DNA of 64,000 nucleotides from Streptomyces qinglanensis. GTDB taxonomy: Bacteria; Actinomycetota; Actinomycetes; Streptomycetales; Streptomycetaceae. The stretch spans positions 1-64,000 of the forward strand of contig NZ_FOGO01000011.1 of NCBI RefSeq assembly GCF_900111245.1, given 5' to 3'. Shown one piece after another: positions 49,437 to 57,544 of this stretch. Each line of letters begins with the position of its first letter. Position 1 is the first letter of the stretch. The position numbers and the translations under genes are program-made. The notes under the pieces were generated by a model, which worked only from the letters and a program-made list of their open reading frames with translations, searched no databases and was not told where the DNA came from.

Positions 49437-50192
49437 GTGCAGCGTCTAGGCCACGGCGGCCCGCCCTCCGCCGCCTCCCGAATCCGCCTCGCGGGACTCC
49501 TCCTGCTGGCGGCGCATCTGTGTCTCGTCGGCTGGCTGACGCTGCGCCCGCTGGCGGTGCCCTGGGTGGCGCCGGCCAATCTGCACCCGCTGGCCACCAT
49601 CCGCACCGATCTGTCCGACGGCCCCCGCGCGGCGCTGACGGGCATCGGCGGCGATCTGCTGCTGCTGGCGCCGCTGGGCGTCCTGTTGCCGCTCGCCACC
49701 GGGCGGCTGCACCGGGGGCTGCCGGGCACCGTGACCAGAACCGTCTTCGCGGGCGCGATGCTCTCGGTCGTCCTCACCCTGGCGCAGTCGGGGGTGCCGG
49801 GGCACGTCGCCGATGTCGACGCCATGCTCCTGAACACCACGGGAGTGGCACTGACCGCCGGACTCGCCTTCCCGCCGCTGCGCCGCAGGCTGCGGCACCG
49901 GGACGGCGGCCCAGGCCGCACCGTCCGGTCCGGATCCGGCCGGCTCGGCACCGAACGGCCCGGCACCGGACGGCGCCGGCACGCCGGAGCCGCGGACGAC
50001 CGGGCCGGAAGCGGCCGCACCGATGGCGCCGGAACCGCGGAGGTGCGGGCGGCGGACGGGCGAGTGGCCGGCCGACGGGCCAGGGGAGCGCGGTCCGGGA
50101 GCGCCGCACCGCGGGCCGCGGGGCTCCGGCTGCGGGAGGGGACGGCTCAGGGTTCGACCCCGAGGACAACCAGGGTCGGAACAGCCCCTTGA
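49437..50192 (+). CDS. VanZ-like membrane protein
   Basis: About 251 residues from GTG 49437; TTG 49377 is the furthest upstream in-frame start and no good ribosome-binding site decides. Hydrophobic segments at roughly residues 13-35 (IRLAGLLLLAAHLCLVGWL), 67-85 (LLLLAPLGVLLPLATG), 95-115 and 125-143, with NLHPLATIRTDL and the loop before LLLNTTGVALTAG-type segment as in VanZ family proteins. The family is linked to teicoplanin resistance but mostly has no proven activity. The C-terminal 90 residues are Arg/Gly/Ala-rich and disordered. Confidence 0.75.
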   Translation: MQRLGHGGPPSAASRIRLAGLLLLAAHLCLVGWLTLRPLAVPWVAPANLHPLATIRTDLSDGPRAALTGIGGDLLLLAPLGVLLPLATGRLHRGLPGTVTRTVFAGAMLSVVLTLAQSGVPGHVADVDAMLLNTTGVALTAGLAFPPLRRRLRHRDGGPGRTVRSGSGRLGTERPGTGRRRHAGAADDRAGSGRTDGAGTAEVRAADGRVAGRRARGARSGSAAPRAAGLRLREGTAQGSTPRTTRVGTAP

Positions 50193-50345
50193 GGGGAGGT
50201 TTCGCACCCTCTGTCCGGTCTACCGTCGAGAGCAGGACGTCGGCACAGCGACGGCGGCCGCGGCGGCACCCGGCAGGGCGACCGCACGGCGCGGACCGCG
50301 CAGCGGCGCAGCCGCACCGGACCGGAGAGCTAAGGAGCGTTCCTC

Positions 50346-50549
50346 ATGTCCACACTCGCCCGCCCCACCGAAGGCCGGATGATCGCCGGCGTGTGCGCCG
50401 CGCTGGCCCGCAGGTTCGGCACCACACCCACCACGATGCGGGTGATCTTCCTCGTCTCGTGCCTGCTGCCGGGACCGCAGTTCCTGCTCTACCTCGCACT
50501 GTGGATCCTCCTCCCGGAGGAAGGGCGCTCGCACAGCTCCGCCTGGTAG
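50346..50549 (+). CDS. PspC-domain small membrane protein
   Basis: Sixty-seven residues forming one complete PspC domain: RMIAGVCAALARRFGTTPTT, then the membrane helix IFLVSCLLPGPQFLLYLALW and ILLPEE. PspC domains sense envelope stress or pair with LiaR/PspA systems. AAGGAG lies about 7 nt before the ATG. Monocistronic, ending before a strong bidirectional hairpin. Confidence 0.93.
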   Translation: MSTLARPTEGRMIAGVCAALARRFGTTPTTMRVIFLVSCLLPGPQFLLYLALWILLPEEGRSHSSAW

Positions 50550-50675
50550 TCGCTTGGTAGCCGGCCGGTGGTCGCCGGCAGCCGCCGGGGAAACGGCTGA
50601 GGGCTGCCCGGCGGGCCGCCGGGCGGCCGCCGGATCGGCTGTCCGGCGGGCGGCGCCGCACGAACGGTGACAGCC

Positions 50676-50712
50676 CGCGGCGGCGGGCACCCGGAGGGTG
50701 CCCGCCGCCGCG
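50676..50712. terminator. 17-bp hairpin between convergent genes
   Basis: Arms 50676-50692 and 50696-50712 pair exactly around a 3-nt loop GGA. It sits between the pspC-like gene and the convergent secreted-protein gene and can serve both. Confidence 0.9.
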
Positions 50713-50755
50713 CGTGTGTCCGGACCGCACCTGCCCGCGGGCAAGAACGCGTCGG

Positions 50756-51181
50756 TCAGTGCGAGCCGCCGACCGGCAGGGCGCTGCCCAGCGGCAGCCC
50801 GCCGATCATGCCGCCGCCGGGTGCGGAGCTCTTGCCCTCGACGGACTTCTGCGCCTGGCCGGCCACCTTCTCGGTGGCGTCCAGCGGGGTGCCGGTGAGC
50901 GCGCCGGACAGCGCCTCCTGCGCGACACCGACCGGCTGCGAGAGCCCGCCCGGAAGGCCCTGGGTGGCCTCTTCGAGAGGGAGGCTCCCCAGGGTCTGCC
51001 CCGCGGTGTGGGCGATCGGGCCCAGGGCCCGGCCACCGGCGCCGACCGCGTCGGTGCCGACCACGTCGGTGGGGGCACCGAGACCTTCGACGGGGAGCGC
51101 GGAGGCGGCACCGGCGCCCGCCACGACGACCGCCGCGCTCATCGCGGCGACACCCAGGGTCTTCTTGGCTACCTGCTTCAT
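50756..51181 (-). CDS. Secreted protein of unknown function
   Basis: A 141-residue protein with a clear signal peptide (MKQVAKKTLGVAAMSAAVVV, then AGAGAASALP). The mature part is rich in Gly, Ala, Leu and Pro with repeated amphipathic stretches (HTAGQTLGSLPLEEATQGLP, EALSGALTGTPLDATEKVAG). Such small secreted proteins are frequent in streptomycetes; no enzyme motif is present. It could be a cell-wall or surface component, but nothing proves it. Confidence 0.82.
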   Translation of the reverse strand: MKQVAKKTLGVAAMSAAVVVAGAGAASALPVEGLGAPTDVVGTDAVGAGGRALGPIAHTAGQTLGSLPLEEATQGLPGGLSQPVGVAQEALSGALTGTPLDATEKVAGQAQKSVEGKSSAPGGGMIGGLPLGSALPVGGSH

Positions 51182-51390
51182 CAGTTTTTACGTCCTCGGA
51201 ATGGGGGCTTGAGCAACCCGGAAAGGGGCTTGAGCAGCCCGGCGAACGTAGCCAGGAATTCCGAGGGGCCGCAAACACCCCGGTGCTGCCGTAAGTCGCC
51301 GTCGCGCGGCGCTTTCCGGCTTCCCGCGGCACCGGTCCAGCCGCCCCGCACAGGGTGTGCGGCGACGGCTGAACCGCTGGTCACAGGGGG

Positions 51391-52530
51391 TCAGCGGGGT
51401 GAGTCCTGGAAGAGCCACTCGGACTTCAGCGCGGCATATCCGGGCTTGACCACATCGTTGATCATGGCGAGACGTTCATCGAAAGGAATGAACGCCGACT
51501 TCATCGCATTGACCGTGAACCACTGCATGTCGTCCAGCGTGTAGTCGAACGTCGAAACGAGGTGCTCGAATTCGCGGCTCATGCTCGTCCCGCTCATCAG
51601 CCGGTTGTCCGTGTTCACCGTCGTACGGAAGTGCAGCCGCCGCAGCAGCCCGATGGGGTGCTCGGCGTAGGACGGGGCGGCTCCGGTCTGCAGGTTGGAG
51701 GAGGGGCACAGCTCCAGCGGGATGCGCTTGTCGCGCACGTACGCGGCGAGGCGGCCGAGCTTCACCGATCCGTCCTCGGCGACCTGGATGTCGTCGATGA
51801 TCCGCACGCCGTGGCCCAGCCGGTCGGCGCCGCACCACTGCAGGGCCTGCCAGATGGAGGGGAGTCCGAACGCCTCACCCGCGTGGATGGTGAAGTGGTT
51901 GTTCTCGCGCTTGAGGTACTCGAACGCGTCCAGGTGGCGGGTCGGCGGGTGGCCCGCCTCGGCGCCCGCGATGTCGAACCCGACCACGCCGGGGCCGCTC
52001 AGGTCGCGGTAGCGGTTGGCCAGCTCGGCGATCTCCAGGGCGCGGGCCGCGTGTCGCATGGCCGTCAGCAGCGCGCCGACCCGGATCCGGTTGCCCGCGG
52101 CGCGGGCGCGGCGCTCCCCCTCGCGGAACCCTTCGTCGACGGCCTCGACGACCTGTTCGAGAGTGAGCCCGCCGAGCAGGTGCTGCTCGGGTGCGTACCG
52201 GACCTCGGCGTAGACCACGCCGTCGGCGGCCAGGTCCTCGGCGCATTCGGCGGCGACCCGGAAGAGCGCGTCGCGGGTCTGCATGACGCCCACCGTGTGG
52301 GTGAACGTCTCCAGATAGCGCTCCAGTGAGCCGGAGTCGGCGGACTCGCGGAACCAGACCTCCAGTTCGTCCGCGTCGGTCGCCGGGAGCGCGTCGTAGC
52401 CGGTCTCGCGGGCCAGCTCGACGATCGTCGCGGGGCGCAGCCCGCCGTCGAGGTGATCGTGGAGCAGGACCTTGGGTGCCCGGTGGATCTGCTCCTTGGT
52501 GGGGACGGTGCTCGAAGATTCGCTTACCAT
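51391..52530 (-). CDS. add: Adenosine deaminase
   Basis: A 379-residue enzyme deaminating adenosine/deoxyadenosine to inosine/deoxyinosine. Zinc and catalytic motifs: LLHDHLDGGLRP, FTIHAGEAFG, RLGHGVRI and TVNTDNRLMS (often TDDP in relatives). The start ATG at 52530 is set by TACAGT and 6 nt upstream; there is no ribosome-binding site. A palindrome shared with deoC and the nucleoside phosphorylase promoter lies 16 bp before the start, linking this gene to the same control. Confidence 0.95.
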   Translation of the reverse strand: MVSESSSTVPTKEQIHRAPKVLLHDHLDGGLRPATIVELARETGYDALPATDADELEVWFRESADSGSLERYLETFTHTVGVMQTRDALFRVAAECAEDLAADGVVYAEVRYAPEQHLLGGLTLEQVVEAVDEGFREGERRARAAGNRIRVGALLTAMRHAARALEIAELANRYRDLSGPGVVGFDIAGAEAGHPPTRHLDAFEYLKRENNHFTIHAGEAFGLPSIWQALQWCGADRLGHGVRIIDDIQVAEDGSVKLGRLAAYVRDKRIPLELCPSSNLQTGAAPSYAEHPIGLLRRLHFRTTVNTDNRLMSGTSMSREFEHLVSTFDYTLDDMQWFTVNAMKSAFIPFDERLAMINDVVKPGYAALKSEWLFQDSPR

Positions 52531-52559
52531 CACGGCACTGTAGCTCCTACGCGCGTAGA
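52531..52559 (-). promoter_or_regulatory. Palindromic operator and leaderless promoter of add
   Basis: On the minus strand CTACGCGCGTAG (52558-52547) is followed by TACAGT (52542-52537), 6 nt and the ATG. The extended CTCCTACGCGCGTAGA block is identical to those before deoC and the nucleoside phosphorylase gene. Confidence 0.75.
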
Positions 52560-52616
52560 TCGCATGTGCTTTCCCAACTGCCGTACGTACGCGTGCGGGC
52601 GTGCCATTGTTGCGCC

Positions 52617-53477
52617 ATGGCTCAGCGAGCTTCGCCCGAGAGGGACTCACGTCTGGGAAGGCCCCGCGGTGCAGTGGGAAGGGCCCCGCACGCCGTCGTC
52701 CTCGTCCTGCCGGGCGGCGGCTCCTCGGGGGGCGCCCGCGGCGGAAGCGTGCTGGCGGCGGCCTCCGCGCTCCCGCTCGCGCGTCGGCTGGGGCGCGCGA
52801 CCTCGGACGACGACCCCGTGGTCACCCACCTGGTGCACTACCGCAACGGACGGCGGCACCGCCCCGGAGCGGACGCCGCCCGCCGGACGGCGGACTGCGC
52901 GGCCGACGCGGAGGAGGCGGTCACGGAGGTGGTGCGGCGGTACGGCGACATCCCGGTCTGCCTCGTGGGCACCGATGTCGGCGCCCTGGCCGCACTGCGC
53001 GCCGCCGGGCACGAGGCGGTCGCCTCCGTGGTCGCCCTGGGACCGCTGCTGCGGGCGGATCCGGACGGGCCCCGCGGCGGGAGCGGAATCGGGGACGGGC
53101 CTGCCGAAGGGAACGGGAGCGAGCCTGCGGACCGGAACGCGGGCGGATACGGCGCGGAGCCCGTGCAGCAGTTGCGCGGGCGGGACGTGCTGATCGTGCA
53201 CGGGACGAACGACACCCGGTGCGACCCCGAACTGTCCTTCCGCCTCGCGGAGCGCGCGAAGAAGGTCAACACCCGGGTGTGCCGGTTCGAAGTGCACACC
53301 GACGGGCACGGCCTGCGCGGATACGCCGCCGAGGTCGCGGCGCTGACCGAGGACTTCGCACTCGGCACGCTCTGCGGCCGCGACCTGTGCCGCCCGCTCA
53401 CCGACGCGCTGGCCGCGCCGCCGCCGCTGGGGCTGCGGATGCCCCTCGCGAGCGGTTTCGGGAAGAACCTGCGCTAG
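52617..53477 (+). CDS. Alpha/beta-hydrolase-like protein with altered nucleophile elbow
   Basis: A 286-residue protein. The start of the fold is VVLVLPGGGSSGGARGG; the elbow reads CLVGTDVGALAALRAAG, so Asp stands where most family members have Ser (G-x-S-x-G). Later DVLIVHGTNDTRCDPELSFR and the His in HTDGHGLRGY complete an Asp/His set. Asp nucleophiles occur in dehalogenase/epoxide-hydrolase relatives, or the protein may be non-catalytic. Divergent from add. Confidence 0.75.
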   Translation: MAQRASPERDSRLGRPRGAVGRAPHAVVLVLPGGGSSGGARGGSVLAAASALPLARRLGRATSDDDPVVTHLVHYRNGRRHRPGADAARRTADCAADAEEAVTEVVRRYGDIPVCLVGTDVGALAALRAAGHEAVASVVALGPLLRADPDGPRGGSGIGDGPAEGNGSEPADRNAGGYGAEPVQQLRGRDVLIVHGTNDTRCDPELSFRLAERAKKVNTRVCRFEVHTDGHGLRGYAAEVAALTEDFALGTLCGRDLCRPLTDALAAPPPLGLRMPLASGFGKNLR

Positions 53478-53528
53478 CCGCAGCACCGCTGGACCTGCCA
53501 CCGCGCCTTCCGCGGCGGCACCGGGCCC

Positions 53529-53561
53529 GTGCCCCGGGCCAGGGCCCAAGGCCCGGGGCAC
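53529..53561. terminator. Hairpin between convergent genes
   Basis: GTGCCCCGGGCC (53529-53540) and GGCCCGGGGCAC (53550-53561), exact 12-bp arms, 9-nt loop. It lies between the alpha/beta-hydrolase-like gene and the convergent methyltransferase gene. Confidence 0.85.
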
Positions 53562-53665
53562 AGGGGCCCGCTCCGGCACGGCTCCGCGGGGACGGCAGCC
53601 CACCGGCGACAGCACGGGCGCGAGCGGCGGGCCGGCGCGCGGCGGCGGCCGGGCGCGGATGTCCC

Positions 53666-54682
53666 TCAGGTGCGTACCGCCGTGTGCACGGTGGTCGCCG
53701 TCAGGAAGAAGACGTCGGGGCGGCGCAGGAGGCCCTCCGCGGAGCCGTCGTCGAGCAGGGTGTCGAGGGTGGCCAGGTCCTCGGCGGAGAGGTCGTCCGC
53801 CAGGCTCTCGCGGAGGCGTTCGACGCGGGCTCGGACATGGGCGCGGGCGACGGGGTCCAGCGGGGCCGAGAGATCGGTGAGGAAGGTGCGGCTGCCGGTG
53901 GGTGCGAGCCCGGCGGCGACCAGCAGCGCGGGCCAGTCCTCCACGGTGCGGGTGTGGTCGGGCAGTTCGGCGCGCATCGCGCTGAACCGGTCCTCCTCGG
54001 CGGCGTCCAGGCGCGCCTGCAGACCGGGCCGTCCGACACCGATGTCGCGGGGCAGGAAGCGGGTGGGCAGACCGCCCTCGCGCACCGCCAGCACCCCGCC
54101 GGGACGCAGCGCCGCGGCGAAGGTCTCCAGCGCGGCGCGCTGGTCCCCCAGGTGGTGGACGACGTTGCTGGTCCAGATGAGTTCGGCCGATCCCAGGTCC
54201 GGCAGTCCGGCGGGGAGCTCGGCCGCGCGAGTGGTGATGCGGGCGGCCAGGCCCTCCCGTTCGGAGCGGGCCCGGGCCCGCTCCAGCAGCGCGGCGGAGC
54301 TGTCGACCGCCACGGTCTCGGCACCGGGGAAGGCGTGCGCGAGTGCGACGGTGGTGACCCCGGGGCCACTGCCCAGGTCGAGGACGCGGGTGACGTCGAG
54401 GGGGCCGAGCAGGTCGTGCAGCCAGGCGGCGGCCTCCTCCAGGAACGGCACCTTCAGTTCGGCCTCCCGTTCGAGGTGCACGGCCAGCGCGTCCCAGTCG
54501 GGCTCGGTCCCGGTGCTCCCGGTGTGTCCGCCGGTCGCGGTGTGTCCGCCGTGTGCTGCGTGTGCTGCGTGTCCGGCGTGCGCTGTGTGGCCGGCGTCTC
54601 CGGCATGGCCGGCGTGGCCGGCGTGGCCGGCGGGCGGGGTGGGCGGGGCGGTGTGCCGGGGACCGTGCGGGTGGGGGGTCAT
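53666..54682 (-). CDS. SAM-dependent methyltransferase with His-rich N-terminus
   Basis: A 338-residue protein. Residues 20-60 are a striking His/Gly/Ala repeat (HAGHAGHAGDAGHTAHAGHA and onward), possibly metal binding. The rest is a class I methyltransferase: motif I VLDLGSGPGVTTVALAH, VAVDSSAALLERARARS, IWTSNVVHHLGDQ, LRPGGVLAVREGG. The substrate is unknown. Its ATG overlaps the stop of the LysR gene (ATGA), so both are cotranscribed. Confidence 0.88.
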   Translation of the reverse strand: MTPHPHGPRHTAPPTPPAGHAGHAGHAGDAGHTAHAGHAAHAAHGGHTATGGHTGSTGTEPDWDALAVHLEREAELKVPFLEEAAAWLHDLLGPLDVTRVLDLGSGPGVTTVALAHAFPGAETVAVDSSAALLERARARSEREGLAARITTRAAELPAGLPDLGSAELIWTSNVVHHLGDQRAALETFAAALRPGGVLAVREGGLPTRFLPRDIGVGRPGLQARLDAAEEDRFSAMRAELPDHTRTVEDWPALLVAAGLAPTGSRTFLTDLSAPLDPVARAHVRARVERLRESLADDLSAEDLATLDTLLDDGSAEGLLRRPDVFFLTATTVHTAVRT

Positions 54683-55695
54683 GGGCGCTCCTCGGGGGCG
54701 GGATGTGCGGACCGGTCGGGGGCGGGGTGGGGGGACGGGGCGCGCAGGAGCTGTCCCCTGCGGCCGAGCAGGAACCTCTTGAAGGCCGCGACCGGCGGCG
54801 GGTCGGGACGTCCCGCGAGCCAGGCGAGCCCGATCTCGCGGACGGCGCGCGGCGCGGTCACCGTCAGCTCGCGCACGCCGGGCCGCGGGAAGACCGGCGG
54901 CGGCAGCAGCGCGACGCCGAGCCCGGCGGCGACCAGCCCGCGGATCGTCTCGGCCTCCTCGCCCTCGAAGGCGATCCGCGGCGTGAACCCGGCCTCGGCG
55001 CACAGGGTGTCGAGGATGCGCCGCATCCCGTAGCCGGGCTCCAGGGTGACGAAGGACTCCTCGGCGGCCTCGGCGAGCCGCACCCTCCTGCGCGTTGCGA
55101 GCCGGTGGTCGTCCGGTACGACCAGCCGCAGCCGCTGCTCGTCCAGCCGCCGGGCCACCAGGTCCGGCGCCTCCGGCATGGGCGAGGTGAGGCACAGGTC
55201 GAGTTCACCGGCGCGGAGCCGCTCGAGCATGGCCTCACCGTAGTTCTGCACCAGCGCGAAGCGGACCCGCGGATGGTCGGCGCGGAAGGCGCGCAGCAGT
55301 TCGGGGACCGTCTCCCAGCCGAGGGTGTGCAGGAAGCCGAAGGCGACCTTGCCGGTGGCGGGATCGGCGTCGGACCGCACGTCCTCGGCCGCCTGTTCGA
55401 CCGCGGCCAGGGCGCGTTCCGCGGAGGCCAGGAAGGTGCGGCCGGCCGGGGTGAGGGAGAGCGCGCGGCCGTGCCGGGCGAACAGGGCGACGCCCAGGTC
55501 CTCCTCCAGCCGGGCCAGGGCGCGGCTGAGGGAGGACTGCGGAATGCCCAGCTCCTGCGCGGCACGGGTGACGTGTTCGTGCCGGGCCACCGCGGCGAAC
55601 TGCGCCAGCCGCGGGGTGAGGGCGAGCGCCGAGGGCGGAGCGGCCTGGCGCGGCGCCGGGACCGGGGTGTCTTTCTTGTTGCGCGGCGGTGACAC
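54679..55695 (-). CDS. LysR-family regulator
   Basis: A 338-residue protein from GTG 55695, with GGGAG 6 nt upstream. Winged HTH: LTPRLAQFAAVARHEHVTRA, AQELGIPQSSLSRALARLEE and LTPAGRTFLASAERAL. A type 2 periplasmic-binding-like effector domain follows. It is divergent from the MFS transporter across a 102-bp region with an inverted repeat and very probably controls that transporter; the coupled methyltransferase may modify the same compound. YnfM-type transporters are often paired with a LysR gene. Confidence 0.92.
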   Translation of the reverse strand: MSPPRNKKDTPVPAPRQAAPPSALALTPRLAQFAAVARHEHVTRAAQELGIPQSSLSRALARLEEDLGVALFARHGRALSLTPAGRTFLASAERALAAVEQAAEDVRSDADPATGKVAFGFLHTLGWETVPELLRAFRADHPRVRFALVQNYGEAMLERLRAGELDLCLTSPMPEAPDLVARRLDEQRLRLVVPDDHRLATRRRVRLAEAAEESFVTLEPGYGMRRILDTLCAEAGFTPRIAFEGEEAETIRGLVAAGLGVALLPPPVFPRPGVRELTVTAPRAVREIGLAWLAGRPDPPPVAAFKRFLLGRRGQLLRAPSPHPAPDRSAHPAPEERP

Positions 55696-55751
55696 AGGGC
55701 GCTCCCGCTGTCGGCTAGCTGCGATGATGCGCGAGGGGATTGATTGTCGCA

Positions 55752-55776
55752 CTTTCATGCATTGGACGGATGAAAG
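55752..55776. promoter_or_regulatory. Inverted-repeat operator between LysR and MFS genes
   Basis: CTTTCAT (55752-55758) and ATGAAAG (55770-55776), exact 7-bp arms with an 11-bp spacer, in an AT-rich patch 22 bp before the MFS start. This suits a LysR-type box. Confidence 0.6.
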
Positions 55777-55797
55777 GCCGGGTCGTACGTTCGGGGC

Positions 55798-57267
55798 ATG
55801 CCTGCTCTCGATACCGAGGCGTCCTCCGGCCCGGTGGACGCCTCCCCCGCCGGTCCCGCCTCTCCTGTCGCGGACTCCTCCTCCGCTCCCGCCGCCGCTC
55901 CCGTTGCCGCTCCCGCTCCCGTCGCCGCTCCCGCCGCGGACACCGCTCCGGTCCCAGGCGCCGGCCCGGCCACCGGCACCGTCCCTGTCACGGACACCTC
56001 CTCCGCCGCCGCGCCACCCGCCGAGCCCGCCGCCCCCGGCGAGCGCTCCGAGCGCTCCGAGCGCTCCGACGCGACCAAGCTGAGCCCCGGCGACCCCGGG
56101 CACGGACGGATGCGGCTCGCGCTCTTCGCCGCCGGGCTGTCCACCTTCGCGCTGCTCTACTCCACCCAGGCGCTCCTCCCCGAGATCTCGCAGGCGCTGC
56201 ACGCCGCTCCCGAGCAGGCGAGTTGGACCGTCTCCGGTGCGACCGTCGGGCTCGCCGTCGCCGTCCTGCCGCTGGCGGCGCTCTCCGAGCGGTTCGGGCG
56301 CCGCCGGATGCTGACCGTCTCACTGGCGGTCGCGGTCGCCCTCGCCCTGGTGATCCCCTTCGCGCCCAGCCTTCCGATGCTGATCGCGCTGCGGACGCTC
56401 CAGGGCGCCGCGGTCGCCGGGGTGCCCGCCTCGGCCATGGCGTTCCTGTCGGACGAGGTGCGGGCGCGGCATCTGGTGGGCGCCGTCGGGCTGTTCGTCG
56501 CGGGCAACAGCGTCGGGGGGATGAGCGGGCGGATCCTCACCGGATGGGTCACCGAGGCGTGGGGCTGGCGCGCCGGGCTGGGCGCCGTCGCCGTCACCTC
56601 GCTGCTGTGCGCGGTCGCCTTCCGGCTCCTCGTCCCGCCCGCCCGGCACTTCACCCCCGCTCCGCTGCACCCGCGCCGGGTCGCGGCGACCGTGCGCGCG
56701 CACCTGGGCAATCCGCTGCTGCTGCGGCTGTACGCGATCGGGCTGCTGTTCATGGTGGTCTTCGGCGCGGTCTACACCGTCATCGGCTACCGGCTGGTGG
56801 CCGAACCGTTCGGGCTCTCGCAGGGACTGGTCGGCTCCGTCTTCGCCATCTACCTGGTGGGCACGGCCGCCTCCGCCACCGCCGGGCGGCTCAACGCGCG
56901 GCTCGGCCGGCGCGGCACCCTCTACCTGGGCATCGGTACCGCGTCCGCGGGGCTGCTGATCAGCCTCGCGGACAGCCTCGCTGCCGTCGTCGCGGGCCTC
57001 GTGCTGATCACCGCCGGGTTCTTCGCCGGGCATGCGGTGGCCTCCGGCTCGGTCAGCCGCACCGCGGCACACGGAGCCGCCCAGGCGTCCGCGCTGTACC
57101 AGATGAGCTACTACGTGGGCAGTTCCCTGGGCGGCGCACTGGGCGCCGTGGCGTTCGCCGCGGCCGGCTGGGCCGCCACGGTCGCCCTGGCCCTGGGCGC
57201 CATGGTCCTCGCGGCCGGCATCACGCTGTACGCGAGCCGCCGCGCGGCGGTTCCGGCCCGCGCCTGA
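55798..57267 (+). CDS. MFS transporter (YnfM/CynX-like)
   Basis: A 489-residue transporter. A low-complexity N-terminal tail of about 100 residues (Ala/Pro repeats, then GERSERSERSD) precedes about 12 hydrophobic helices. The loop between helices 2 and 3 is SERFGRRRMLT, the MFS A-motif equivalent; RTLQGAAVAGVPASAMAFL is the region of helix 4-5. It probably exports a drug or metabolite. The next gene downstream is the solitary NRPS, so export of its product is possible but not shown. Confidence 0.9.
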   Translation: MPALDTEASSGPVDASPAGPASPVADSSSAPAAAPVAAPAPVAAPAADTAPVPGAGPATGTVPVTDTSSAAAPPAEPAAPGERSERSERSDATKLSPGDPGHGRMRLALFAAGLSTFALLYSTQALLPEISQALHAAPEQASWTVSGATVGLAVAVLPLAALSERFGRRRMLTVSLAVAVALALVIPFAPSLPMLIALRTLQGAAVAGVPASAMAFLSDEVRARHLVGAVGLFVAGNSVGGMSGRILTGWVTEAWGWRAGLGAVAVTSLLCAVAFRLLVPPARHFTPAPLHPRRVAATVRAHLGNPLLLRLYAIGLLFMVVFGAVYTVIGYRLVAEPFGLSQGLVGSVFAIYLVGTAASATAGRLNARLGRRGTLYLGIGTASAGLLISLADSLAAVVAGLVLITAGFFAGHAVASGSVSRTAAHGAAQASALYQMSYYVGSSLGGALGAVAFAAAGWAATVALALGAMVLAAGITLYASRRAAVPARA

Positions 57268-57544
57268 CCCGGTTCCGCCGCGCGCCGTACCGGTTCCGGA
57301 CGGCACCCGCCGGAGAACGGCGCGGCGCGCGGCGGGGTACAGCACGGCGCGCGGCGGAGATCGAGCGCTGCGCGCTGCGGAGGGCGCCGCGAGTCGCCGA
57401 AGTGCGCCGGAGGAACGTCACCCGAACGGCCCTGCCCGGCGGCTGCCGCATCGTGTTCGAAACACCTGTCCCCGAAAGGTGCCCTCTCCCCTGTCCGTCT
57501 CGTTGTGCTCCCAGACGTGAGGCTGCGATCGGGAGTTGGTACGG

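Noticed and set aside
57268..57544. Imperfect GC-rich inverted repeats between the MFS and NRPS genes as a terminator
   Set aside because: The arms are interrupted and composed of simple GC-rich motifs; they are not clearly better than background for this composition.
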